DNA of 34,205 nt, from the NCBI GenBank assembly GCA_946496575.1, contig CAMMHE010000013.1, forward strand, positions 1 through 34,205, in the 5' to 3' direction. Source of the DNA: an uncultured Clostridium sp. (lineage in GTDB: Bacteria > Bacillota > Clostridia > TANB77 > CAG-508). The position numbers and the translations under genes are program-made. The notes below the pieces were generated by a model that saw nothing but the letters and a program-made list of their open reading frames with translations, was not told the DNA's origin and did no database searches. The first letter of the stretch is position 1, and the number at the start of each line of letters is the position of its first letter. This document shows positions 7,606 to 15,475 of this stretch, in pieces.

Positions 7606-8634
7606 TTAAAGTTCAATACTTATAGCATGTGCAATTCCAGGAATACTTTCACCTTGTTGAGAACTAGTTGAATTCATAAGAGCACCAGTTGCCATTAAAA
7701 GTAATCGTGAAATCTTTTTATTTCTCAACTGATCAAATAAAAATCCAGAAAATACACTAGCACAACATCCACATCCACTACCACCAGAATGAGTATCTTG
7801 AGAATTTTTATCAAAAATGAGAACGCCACAATCATTATAATTTGATTTTATATTGTAACCTTTATCTTGAGCTAACTCTACTATAATTTCTTTTCCAACA
7901 TATCCTAAATCACCAGTAATAATGGCATCATAATAGCTTGGTTTGCGACCAGTATCTTCAAAATGTGTAATTAAAGTGGAAAGAGCTGCAGGAGCCATAG
8001 CTGCTCCCATATTATTTGCATCTTTAATTCCCATATCTACAATTTTACCAGTAGTAATATTAGTAATATAAGGACCATTCCCAGATTTACTTACTATAGC
8101 TGCACCTGCACCTGTAACAGTCCATTGAGCTGATTGAGGACGTTGATTTCCTAATTCTAGAGGAAATCTAAATTGCTTTTCAGCACTACAAAAATGACTT
8201 GAAACAGCACATAGAGTATTATTAATTCCATTACAACCTTCAGTAAGAATAGCTGCTAAACTAAGTCCTTCAACAAAAGTTGAACATGCACCAAATATAC
8301 CAAAAAAAGGAATATTCAATTCACGTAAACCAAAACTAGATGAAAGACATTGATTAAGTAAGTCACCAGCAAAACAATAATCTATATTGGTAGATGAAAT
8401 GCCTGCTTTACCAATAACGCCATTTACAGTCTCTTTAATAATTTTACTTTCTGCCTTTTCCCAAGTTTTTTCACCCCAAAATTCATCTTCTAAACACTTA
8501 TCGAAATATTTAGCAAGAGGACCATCTGCTTCTTTTGGACCAACAATAGATGCAGTTTCCAAAATTGTAGGAGGGGTATTAAATTTTATTGTTTGTTTTC
8601 CTAATCTTTCCATTTGAAACCTCCAATCTGACAA
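7606..8634 (-). CDS. spoVAD: Stage V sporulation protein AD
   Basis: A 342-aa soluble thiolase-fold subunit of the SpoVA complex; in Bacillus SpoVAD binds dipicolinic acid. Length and sequence are typical: MGAAMAPAALSTL, DAIITGDLGYVG and a glycine/cysteine-rich SGCGCCASVFSGF near residues 282-294. FGACSTFVEGLSLA at about 112-125 corresponds to the thiolase active-site cysteine region. It lies 26 nt after spoVAC and 49 nt before spoVAE, so it is the middle gene of the operon. Start ATG is chosen because it gives the conserved family N-terminus (LGKQTIKF) close to the start. Confidence 0.95.
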   Translation of the reverse strand: MSDWRFQMERLGKQTIKFNTPPTILETASIVGPKEADGPLAKYFDKCLEDEFWGEKTWEKAESKIIKETVNGVIGKAGISSTNIDYCFAGDLLNQCLSSSFGLRELNIPFFGIFGACSTFVEGLSLAAILTEGCNGINNTLCAVSSHFCSAEKQFRFPLELGNQRPQSAQWTVTGAGAAIVSKSGNGPYITNITTGKIVDMGIKDANNMGAAMAPAALSTLITHFEDTGRKPSYYDAIITGDLGYVGKEIIVELAQDKGYNIKSNYNDCGVLIFDKNSQDTHSGGSGCGCCASVFSGFLFDQLRNKKISRLLLMATGALMNSTSSQQGESIPGIAHAISIEL

Positions 8635-8660
8635 ATAAATATTATATTTAAAATGTTAAA

Positions 8661-9104
8661 TTACATAAAGATAAAATAAAAAATTCCAACGATAATAGAA
8701 GTTGATATACCAAAAACTAAAACAGGACCTGCTACAGTAAACATTTTTCCACCAACTCCCATTACATAACCTTCTGATTTATATTCCATTGCAGGAGATA
8801 CAATAGAATTTGCAAAACCTGTAATAGGAACTAAAGAGCCAGCACCTGCAAATTTTCCAATTTTATTAAAAATATTAAGACCTGTAAGCAAAGCACTTAT
8901 AGCGATTAATATAATAGACACAATTGTACCAGAAGCTTGAGTATCAAGCCCATTATGTTTACAAATATCTAGTATAATTTGTCCTATAGAGCAAATTAAT
9001 CCGCCTACCCAAAATGCATTGAAGCAATTTTTTAGAATTGGAGAGTTTGGAGATTTTTGGTTGACATATTCTTGATAATCTTTTTGAGTATCTAATGGTT
9101 TCAT
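8661..9104 (-). CDS. spoVAC: Stage V sporulation protein AC
   Basis: A 147-aa membrane subunit of the SpoVA dipicolinate channel; in Bacillus SpoVAC behaves as a mechanosensitive channel. A hydrophilic N-terminus (YQEYVNQKSPNSPILKNC, the SpoVAC signature region) is followed by about four membrane segments and the GAGSLVPITGFANS loop. ATG is preceded by AAAGGAGG, a near-perfect ribosome binding site. It is the first gene of the minus-strand trio and diverges from spoVG across a 208-nt, very A-rich gap. In Bacillus this operon is read by sigma-G; I could not find a convincing sigma-G box in the gap. Confidence 0.94.
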   Translation of the reverse strand: MKPLDTQKDYQEYVNQKSPNSPILKNCFNAFWVGGLICSIGQIILDICKHNGLDTQASGTIVSIILIAISALLTGLNIFNKIGKFAGAGSLVPITGFANSIVSPAMEYKSEGYVMGVGGKMFTVAGPVLVFGISTSIIVGIFYFIFM

Positions 9105-9211
9105 GTAATCCTCCTTTAACAGATATTTTTTAATATCATTTCCTAAAAAAAATAGAATATACTTATAAAAAGAAGAAAATTAAAAAAATATAAAAAAATG
9201 TAAAAAAAAGA

Positions 9212-9238
9212 AGGAAAAAGTTTTTTTATGAAGAATAT
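9212..9238 (+). promoter_or_regulatory. Sigma-H promoter of spoVG
   Basis: GAAGGAAAA (9210-9218) fits the -35 consensus RnAGGAwWW. GAAGAATAT (9230-9238) fits the -10 consensus RnnGAATww. The spacing is 11 nt, as in Bacillus sigma-H promoters. It lies 75 nt upstream of the spoVG ATG. Confidence 0.75.
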
Positions 9239-9312
9239 TATATTTAGTACATAGAATAAAATAAAAATTCGTGTACAAAATATATTTAAATCATTGGAAG
9301 GCGGTGCACAAA

Positions 9313-9585
9313 ATGCAAATAACAGACGTACGTTTAAGAAAAGTAAATTCAGAGAACAGAATGAAAGCTGTTGCTTCTGTAACATTCGATAACGAATTTG
9401 TAATTCATGATATAAAAGTTATCGAAAGTCAAAATGGATTATTCATAGCTATGCCTAGTAGAAAAACTCCAAATGGAGAATTTAAGGATATAGCACATCC
9501 AATCAATGCTGAAACTAGAGAAAAAATTCAATCAGCTATATTAGCTGCATATGAAGCTCCAGAATCAGAAGAATCAGCTGAATAA
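9313..9585 (+). CDS. spoVG: Septation/sporulation regulator SpoVG
   Basis: SpoVG is a small nucleic-acid-binding regulator linked to asymmetric septation and sporulation in Bacillus, and conserved widely in Firmicutes. I place the start at 9313, giving 90 aa that begin with the family N-terminus [20 protein letters not shown] (8 of 9 bases to the anti-Shine-Dalgarno) sits 7 nt upstream. An in-frame ATG 14 codons earlier gives a non-family extension and lacks a ribosome binding site. The conserved core [20 protein letters not shown] is present, followed by the usual acidic tail (APESEESAE). It has its own sigma-H-type promoter and a strong terminator, so it is monocistronic. Confidence 0.97.
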   Translation: MQITDVRLRKVNSENRMKAVASVTFDNEFVIHDIKVIESQNGLFIAMPSRKTPNGEFKDIAHPINAETREKIQSAILAAYEAPESEESAE

Positions 9586-9592
9586 TAAATTT

Positions 9593-9619
9593 AAAAAACA
9601 CCCATTAGGGTGTTTTTTT
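9593..9619 (+). terminator. Terminator of spoVG
   Basis: AAAAAACACCC (9593-9603), loop ATTA, GGGTGTTTTTT (9608-9618). A compact G+C-bearing stem with a T run, 8 nt after the spoVG stop. Confidence 0.92.
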
Positions 9620-9667
9620 AGTTCGAAATCTTTTAAAAGCAATAAAAATGCTTTATTTAAAAATTTA

Positions 9668-9696
9668 TTGTAAAACAAAATAACATATGTTAAAAT
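9668..9696 (+). promoter_or_regulatory. Sigma-A promoter of the rusA-trxB unit
   Basis: TTGTAA at 9668-9673, 17 nt, TAAAAT at 9691-9696, with an upstream TG (TGTTAAAAT). It lies 23 nt before the RusA-type gene start, just ahead of its ribosome binding site. Confidence 0.6.
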
Positions 9697-9718
9697 AACA
9701 TCACAGGAGAATGATAAA

Positions 9719-10129
9719 ATGAAATATGAATTTGAAGTACCAGGACCAATAAAAGGAAAAGGTAGACCTAGAATAAATTCACACACAGGAACAGTTTATA
9801 CACCTACTAAAACTAAAGATTATGAATATTTAATTGAACAATATTTTTTGCTAAAATATCCGCAATTCAATGTATTTAAAGGAAGAATAGAGGTCAAAAT
9901 AATAGCAATATTTGCAATACCAAAAAATGTAAAAATGTCAGAAGCACAAAAAATGTTAGAAAATTTTATAAGTCCTACTAAAAAACCAGATATTGATAAT
10001 ATTGTAAAAATAATATTAGATGCAATGAATAAATTTGCATTCAATGATGATACTCAAATAACAAAACTAAATGTAGAAAAAAAATATGGAACAGAAGAAA
10101 AAATTTATATCCAGATTGAGGAATACTGA
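9719..10129 (+). CDS. RusA-type Holliday junction endodeoxyribonuclease
   Basis: A 136-aa RusA-fold nuclease that resolves Holliday junctions. The N-terminal PGPIKGKGRPR, the catalytic DxDNxxK block (D91, D93, K97), LDAMN and the FNDDTQI acidic pair (D110, D111) follow the family order. Length is normal. RusA genes are often phage-derived, but no other phage gene is nearby and this one shares the base composition of its neighbours. It seems a stable chromosomal copy, placed 13 nt before a thioredoxin-reductase-like gene. AGGAG sits upstream of the ATG with an 8-nt spacer. Confidence 0.9.
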   Translation: MKYEFEVPGPIKGKGRPRINSHTGTVYTPTKTKDYEYLIEQYFLLKYPQFNVFKGRIEVKIIAIFAIPKNVKMSEAQKMLENFISPTKKPDIDNIVKIILDAMNKFAFNDDTQITKLNVEKKYGTEEKIYIQIEEY

Positions 10130-10142
10130 AAGGAGTAGGCGT

Positions 10143-11027
10143 ATGTATGATGTAATTATAATAGGAAAAGGACCAGCTGGAATATCAGCATCACTTTATA
10201 TCAAAAGAGCAAATTTATCCGTATTAGTAATAGGAAAAGGAATAGGAGCATTAGAAAAAGCAAATAAGATAGAAAACTACTATGGAATAACAGCAAATGG
10301 GAAACAAATTTATGAATCAGGAATAAATCAAGCAAAAAAATTAAAAATAGAAATAAAAGAAGAAGAAGTACTTTCAATTTTGAATGATACTTATTTTACA
10401 ATTATTACTAATAAAGAAAAATATATAGCAAAAGCAGTATTATTAGCAACAGGAACCAATAGAAACATTCCAAAAATAAAAGGAATGCAGGAATTTGAAG
10501 GAAGAGGAATAAGTTATTGTGCTATATGTGATGGATTTTTATACAAAGATAAAAAAGTAGCTGTTTTAGGAAGTGGAGATTATGCAATGCATGAAGCAAA
10601 AGAATTAATACCTATTGTAAAATCTGTAACAATACTTACAAACGGAAAAAAAATAAACATTCAAGATGAAAAAAAATATAATGTAAAAATTGATGATAGA
10701 AAAATAAAAGAATTTATAGGAGAAAAAACGTTAAATGGAATTATATTTGAACAAATAAATAAAAAAACAACTGATGAAAAATTAGAAATACAAGGAATAT
10801 TTGTAGCAGAAGGTGTTGCTACAAGTGTAGATTTTGCAAGAAAATTAGGAGCAAAAATAAATAACAATGAAATAAAAGTAAATGAAAAAATGGAAACAAA
10901 TATTCCAGGTCTATATGCTGCTGGTGATTGTACAGGAGGTTTATTACAAATATCAAAAGCAGTGTATGAAGGAGCAAAAGCAGGAATAGAAATAATAAAA
11001 TTTATTAGAGAAAAATCGAATTCTTAA
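10143..11027 (+). CDS. Thioredoxin-reductase-like FAD-dependent oxidoreductase
   Basis: A 294-aa flavoprotein of the low-molecular-weight thioredoxin reductase family. The FAD motif is GKGPAG (8-13), the redox-active pair is CAIC (C126, C129) in the expected CxxCDG context, a second nucleotide motif is GSGDYA (143-148), and the C-terminal FAD segment reads GLYAAGDCTGG. The HRRxxxR motif that binds the NADPH phosphate in classical TrxB is missing; the matching stretch reads LTNGKKINIQ. It may therefore use another donor, as in clostridial ferredoxin-dependent flavin thioredoxin reductases. The start at 10143 has AAAGGAG 7 nt upstream; an earlier in-frame ATG lies inside the preceding gene and gives a non-family extension. 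Confidence 0.88.
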   Translation: MYDVIIIGKGPAGISASLYIKRANLSVLVIGKGIGALEKANKIENYYGITANGKQIYESGINQAKKLKIEIKEEEVLSILNDTYFTIITNKEKYIAKAVLLATGTNRNIPKIKGMQEFEGRGISYCAICDGFLYKDKKVAVLGSGDYAMHEAKELIPIVKSVTILTNGKKINIQDEKKYNVKIDDRKIKEFIGEKTLNGIIFEQINKKTTDEKLEIQGIFVAEGVATSVDFARKLGAKINNNEIKVNEKMETNIPGLYAAGDCTGGLLQISKAVYEGAKAGIEIIKFIREKSNS

Positions 11028-11079
11028 GTTACAAGCAATGTAACTAATTAAAATAAAAGATTAAAAGGATAATAAATTA

Positions 11080-12195
11080 ATGGAAGATATAGCAATAATA
11101 ATTCCAGCATATAAACCAGATAAAAAAATTATGATGGAATTTATAAATAAAGTAAAAAAATTTTTCATACATATTATAATTATTAATGATGGTAGTGGTA
11201 AAGAATATTCTGACTTTTTTGAAAATTTAAAAAAACAAGGAATAGTAGTATTAACACATTATATAAATTTAGGAAAAGGTAGAGCAATAAAAACAGCATT
11301 TAATTATGTATTAAATAACTATAAGGATATTATAGGAACAATAACAGCAGACTGTGATGGACAACATTATATAGAAGATATAATAAAATGTGCAAACAGA
11401 TTAAAACAAGAGCCTGACAAATTAATTATAGGTACTAGAAATTTTAATGAAAAACAAGTACCATTTAAAAGTAGATATGGAAACAAAATAACAAGAGCAA
11501 TATTTGCTACATTTGTAGGAATAAAAGTTACAGATACACAATCAGGATTAAGGGGATTTGGAAAAGATATAATGAAACAATTTCTACAAACAGCAGGAGA
11601 GAGATATGAATATGAAACAAATATGTTAATAGAATGTAAAGAAAAAAACATTAACATAGAGGAAATTCCAATATCTACAATATATATTCAAAATAATTCA
11701 TTAAGCCATTTTAATGTAATAAAAGACTCATTAATGATATATAAATTATTCATAAAATACATAATAACAGCATTAAGCTCATTTATTCTTGATATTCTAT
11801 TATTTACATTATTAGTGAATATATTGCCACAAATTAATATAGGAATAATTACTAAAATTGTAATAGCATCAATAATAGCAAGAGTAATATCGTCAACATA
11901 TAATTTCTTGATGAATTCAAATATAGTATTTAAAAACATGAATAAAAATTCTATCATAAAATATTTTATATTAGCAACTTTACAAATGCTTATATCAGCT
12001 TTTGGAGTATCAGAAATATTTAAACTTATAAATATAAATTCTAGTTTAATAAAAATAATATTAGACACAATTATATTTATAGTAAACTTCATAATACAAA
12101 GAGAATGGGTATTTAAAGAAGGCAATAGGAATAAAGAAATTAAGCTAGCACTAAAACAAAAAAATATAAAAAACAAGATAGACATAAACTTTTAA
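11080..12195 (+). CDS. Family 2 glycosyltransferase fused to a GtrA-like membrane domain
   Basis: A 371-aa two-domain protein. Residues 1-215 are a GT-A-fold glycosyltransferase of the dolichol/undecaprenyl-phosphate sugar transferase type, with IPAYKP, INDGS, the DCDG metal site at 91-94, IGTRNF and QSGLRGF. Residues about 220-355 hold four transmembrane helices typical of GtrA/DPMS flippase-like domains. The likely job is to load a sugar onto polyprenyl phosphate and help present it across the membrane for wall or surface glycan. Sugar and acceptor cannot be read from sequence. It starts 52 nt after the TrxB-like gene; a short hairpin lies between them but has no T run. Confidence 0.88.
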   Translation: MEDIAIIIPAYKPDKKIMMEFINKVKKFFIHIIIINDGSGKEYSDFFENLKKQGIVVLTHYINLGKGRAIKTAFNYVLNNYKDIIGTITADCDGQHYIEDIIKCANRLKQEPDKLIIGTRNFNEKQVPFKSRYGNKITRAIFATFVGIKVTDTQSGLRGFGKDIMKQFLQTAGERYEYETNMLIECKEKNINIEEIPISTIYIQNNSLSHFNVIKDSLMIYKLFIKYIITALSSFILDILLFTLLVNILPQINIGIITKIVIASIIARVISSTYNFLMNSNIVFKNMNKNSIIKYFILATLQMLISAFGVSEIFKLININSSLIKIILDTIIFIVNFIIQREWVFKEGNRNKEIKLALKQKNIKNKIDINF

Positions 12196-12209
12196 AAAAT
12201 TCAAACTAG

Positions 12210-12238
12210 TTGATATTCCAAGAAAAATCTGGTATACT
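12210..12238 (+). promoter_or_regulatory. Sigma-A promoter of the pth operon
   Basis: TTGATA at 12210-12215, exactly 17 nt, TATACT at 12233-12238. It lies 29 nt upstream of the pth ATG and is likely the main promoter for the long downstream run of genes. Confidence 0.75.
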
Positions 12239-12267
12239 AGAATATATTGTAAATATAGGAGAGAAAG

Positions 12268-12825
12268 ATGTATTTAATAGTAGGTTTAGGAAATCCAGAA
12301 GAAGATTATTCTGGAACAAGGCATAATATGGGCTTTGATACAATAAATAAAATAGGAAAAAAGTACAATATAAAAATAAATAAGAAAAAATTTAATGGGT
12401 TATATGAAAAAGCAAATATAGAAGGAAAAGAATGTATTTTGTTAAAACCACAAACATATATGAATTTAAGTGGAATTTGTGTAAAAAACTTTATGAATTT
12501 TTATAAAATACCATCAGAAAATGTACTTTTAATATATGATGATATGGATGTTGACATTGGAAAAATAAAGATACGCAAAAAAGGACATGCAGGTAGCCAT
12601 AACGGAATGAAATCAGTTATAGAGAATTTACAAACCATAGAATTTCCAAGAGTTAGAGTTGGAATAGGGAAACCACAAGAAAATGAAGATAAAATAAAAT
12701 ATGTAATAGGTTCAATTTCTTTAAAGGCGAAACAAGAATTAGAAGAAACAACAGATCAAGCCTGTAATGCAGTAATTCAAATATTAAAAAATGGAATTGA
12801 TTATGCTATGAACCAATATAATTAA
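12268..12825 (+). CDS. pth: Peptidyl-tRNA hydrolase
   Basis: Cleaves peptidyl-tRNA released from stalled ribosomes, recycling tRNA in the cytoplasm. The 185-aa length is normal. The catalytic region is intact: GLGNP (6-10, with N9), TRHNMGFD containing catalytic H19 and N20, LLKPQTYMNLSG, YDDMDVDIGKIKIRKKG with the conserved aspartates, and GSHNGMKS. ATG follows TAGGAGAGA. It opens a plus-strand run to uppP with short gaps, in which an RNase, rimO and sporulation genes follow. Confidence 0.97.
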   Translation: MYLIVGLGNPEEDYSGTRHNMGFDTINKIGKKYNIKINKKKFNGLYEKANIEGKECILLKPQTYMNLSGICVKNFMNFYKIPSENVLLIYDDMDVDIGKIKIRKKGHAGSHNGMKSVIENLQTIEFPRVRVGIGKPQENEDKIKYVIGSISLKAKQELEETTDQACNAVIQILKNGIDYAMNQYN

Positions 12826-12879
12826 GTTTCTATAAAAATTAAATTAGAAAATCAGCAAATAAGGAAGGAAATATAATAA

Positions 12880-14073
12880 ATGTTAGAAATATTAGTATGC
12901 AGAGAAAAACAAAAAAAGCAAATTGCTTTAGTAGAAAATGGAAAATTAGTAGAAATATATGAAGAAACAGAAGAAGAAAATAAAAATGAAGGTAATATAT
13001 ATGTTGGTATAGTAAAAGACATCATACCAGGAATGCAAGCAGCATTTATTGATATAGGAACAGAAAAAAATGGATTTATACATGTAAAAGACCTATTACC
13101 TCAAATAGATAAAAAGAAAGAAAAAGATTCTTTAAGCCAAGAACAAGATATACGAAAATTAGTAAAGCCAAATGACACATTATTAGTACAAGTAAGAAAA
13201 GATAGTAATGCAAAAAAAGGTGCAAGAATATCAACTCATATAAGTATTGCCGGAAGACTATGTATACTTATGCCTAATACAAACATAATAACAATTTCTC
13301 AAAAATTAGAAGATGAAGAAGAAAAGCAAAGATTAATAAAAATAGTAGAACAATATTTACCACCTAATATAGGGGCAGTAATAAGAACAGCAGCAAACAA
13401 AAAAACAGGACATGAAATAAAAAAAGAATTAGATATATTACTAGAAAAATGGAAAGATATCCAACATAAAGCAGAAAAAGTAAAAAAAGCTCCAAAACTA
13501 ATATTTAAAACTCCAGATATAATAGAAAAAATAATTCTAGATATGGCAGACAAGAAAATAGACAGAATAGTATTTAACAATAAAGAAGATTATGAACATA
13601 TAAAAAATACTATAAATAAATATGATATATTAAGTATAATTAAATTAGAATTAATAGAAAATGAAGATATCTTAAATATATATGAAGTAAAAAAACAAGA
13701 AGAAAAATTGAAAATGAGAAAAATATGGTTAAATTGTGGAGGTTTTATAACAATTGATCCCACAGAAGCATTAACGGCTATAGACGTAAATACAGGAAAA
13801 TATATTGGCAAAAACAATTTAGAAGAAACAGTTTACAAAGTAAACTATGAAGCAACAATTGAAATTGCTAAACAACTTAGATTAAGAGATATAGGTGGTA
13901 TAATAATAATTGATTATATAGACATGCAAAAACAAGAAAGTAAAGATAAAATTGAAAAACTACTAAAACAGGAATTAAAAAATGATAGAGCCAAAACACA
14001 AGTAGAAGGATTTACAAAATTAGATTTAATGGAATTAACAAGAAAACATATATGTAGTCATAAAGACCAATAA
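12880..14073 (+). CDS. Short-form ribonuclease G/E
   Basis: A 397-aa member of the RNase E/G family of single-strand endoribonucleases acting in rRNA processing and mRNA decay. The S1-like domain is at about 35-125 (YVGIVKDIIPGMQAAFIDIG, KNGFIHVKDLL). The DNase-I-like catalytic part has both metal-binding aspartates: D302 in AIDVNTGKY and D345 in IIIDYIDM. They fall at the same positions as in the E. coli enzymes. The protein stops nine residues after the conserved ELTRK segment, so it lacks the CPxC zinc link and the small C-terminal domain. The next gene begins almost at once, so this is a compact form rather than a recent break. Confidence 0.88.
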   Translation: MLEILVCREKQKKQIALVENGKLVEIYEETEEENKNEGNIYVGIVKDIIPGMQAAFIDIGTEKNGFIHVKDLLPQIDKKKEKDSLSQEQDIRKLVKPNDTLLVQVRKDSNAKKGARISTHISIAGRLCILMPNTNIITISQKLEDEEEKQRLIKIVEQYLPPNIGAVIRTAANKKTGHEIKKELDILLEKWKDIQHKAEKVKKAPKLIFKTPDIIEKIILDMADKKIDRIVFNNKEDYEHIKNTINKYDILSIIKLELIENEDILNIYEVKKQEEKLKMRKIWLNCGGFITIDPTEALTAIDVNTGKYIGKNNLEETVYKVNYEATIEIAKQLRLRDIGGIIIIDYIDMQKQESKDKIEKLLKQELKNDRAKTQVEGFTKLDLMELTRKHICSHKDQ

Positions 14074-14096
14074 AAATACAAAAAATGGAGGAAAAG

Positions 14097-15461
14097 ATGA
14101 ATGTAGGATTCATATCTTTAGGGTGTAGTAAAAATTTAATAGACACAGAAGTAATGATAGGAAAATTTAAAAATAATGATTATAAAATAGTAAATAATCC
14201 TAAAGAAGCAGAAATAATAGTAATAAACACATGTGGCTTTATACAGCAAGCAAAAGAAGAAGCAATAAATACCATTTTAGAAATGGCAGGGTATAAACAA
14301 AAAAAATGTAAATACTTAATAGTAATAGGATGTTTAGTGCAAAGATATTATAATGAATTAATAAAAGCACTTCCAGAGGTAGATTTATTTATAAAAATAG
14401 ATGAATATCAAGATTTTTGGGAAAAAGTTGAACAATTAATAAAACACGAAAAAGTATATTGTACAAATTGCAATAAAAAAATAAAAACTTCAAAGATAAA
14501 AACAATTCCATTATTAAAAAAAGAAGAATATGAGCAAAGAACTATAACAACAGGGCAAAATTTTGCTTACATAAAAATTGGAGAAGGGTGTAGTAATATG
14601 TGCACATATTGTGCAATACCTTATATTAGAGGTAAATTTATAAGTAGAAAAATGGAGGACATTTTAGATGAAGCAGAAATGCTTGCAACAATAGGAATAA
14701 AGGAACTAATAGTAATAGCACAAGATACTACTAAATATGGAATAGATCTATATGGCAAGCCCATGTTAAGCAAATTGTTAAATAAATTGAGTAAAATTAA
14801 AGGAATAAAATGGATAAGATTTTTATATTCATATCCAGAAGGAATAACAGACGAACTAATAAAAGAAGTAAAAGAAAACAATAAAATATGTAAATACTTT
14901 GATATACCAATTCAGCATATTTCAAATAATATATTAAAGGCAATGAATAGAAAAACTGATAAATCAAGTATAGAACAACTAATTAGTAAAATTAGAAAAA
15001 ATATACCAAATGTAACTTTAAGGACAAGCCTAATTGTAGGTTTTCCTGGAGAAAATCAAACAGAATTTAATGAATTATATGAATTTGTAAAAGAAACAAA
15101 ATTTGACAAATTAGGTGTATTCATGTATTCTAAAGAAGAAGGTACACCAGCAGCAAAAATGAAAAATCAAATTCATTGGAAAACTAAAAAATCAAGATAT
15201 AACAATATAATGAATATCCAAAGACAAATTTCAAGAGAAAAGCAAAAAGAAAAAATAGGACAAGACTGTGAAGTGTTAATTGAAGGAATATCATTTGATA
15301 ATAGATATTTAATAGGAAGAACGAGTAAAGATGTTCCAGATATAGATGGAATTGTATATATAAAAAATGATGATTTGAATAAAGATGAATATAAAAATAA
15401 TTTTGTTAAGTGCAAAATAATATATACAAGAGATTATGACTTAATTGCACAAATATATTAA
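14097..15461 (+). CDS. rimO: Ribosomal protein S12 methylthiotransferase RimO
   Basis: Radical-SAM methylthiotransferase that adds a methylthio group to an aspartate of ribosomal protein S12. The 454-aa protein has the N-terminal UPF0004 domain with three cluster cysteines (LGCSKN, NTCGF, GCLVQ), the radical-SAM CxxxCxxC at C165, C169 and C172 (CSNMCTYC), and a C-terminal TRAM-like region. LGCSKNLIDTEVM and RFLYSYPEGI favour RimO over MiaB. I use ATG 14097 because GGAGG (14087-14091) lies 5 nt upstream; the ATG at 14085 would place this ribosome binding site inside the gene. It follows the RNase gene by 23 nt. Confidence 0.93.
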   Translation: MNVGFISLGCSKNLIDTEVMIGKFKNNDYKIVNNPKEAEIIVINTCGFIQQAKEEAINTILEMAGYKQKKCKYLIVIGCLVQRYYNELIKALPEVDLFIKIDEYQDFWEKVEQLIKHEKVYCTNCNKKIKTSKIKTIPLLKKEEYEQRTITTGQNFAYIKIGEGCSNMCTYCAIPYIRGKFISRKMEDILDEAEMLATIGIKELIVIAQDTTKYGIDLYGKPMLSKLLNKLSKIKGIKWIRFLYSYPEGITDELIKEVKENNKICKYFDIPIQHISNNILKAMNRKTDKSSIEQLISKIRKNIPNVTLRTSLIVGFPGENQTEFNELYEFVKETKFDKLGVFMYSKEEGTPAAKMKNQIHWKTKKSRYNNIMNIQRQISREKQKEKIGQDCEVLIEGISFDNRYLIGRTSKDVPDIDGIVYIKNDDLNKDEYKNNFVKCKIIYTRDYDLIAQIY

Positions 15462-15475
15462 TTAGGAGAAAATAT

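Noticed and set aside
9105..9209. Sigma-G promoter for the spoVA operon
   Set aside because: Expected from Bacillus, but I found no convincing -35/-10 pair at the right spacing on the minus strand; the A/T-rich run makes chance matches likely.
9271..9312. Upstream in-frame ATG for spoVG
   Set aside because: The extra 14 residues do not belong to SpoVG, and the strong ribosome binding site AAGGCGGTG fits only the ATG at 9313.
10086..10142. Upstream in-frame ATG that would lengthen the thioredoxin-reductase-like protein by 19 residues
   Set aside because: It lies inside the RusA-type gene, lacks a ribosome binding site, and the added residues are not family-like; ATG 10143 has AAAGGAG at the right distance.
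11026..11045. Hairpin AGTTACA-AGCAA-TGTAACT after the thioredoxin-reductase-like gene as a terminator
   Set aside because: Seven base pairs only, and no T run follows; it may be incidental or a processing site.
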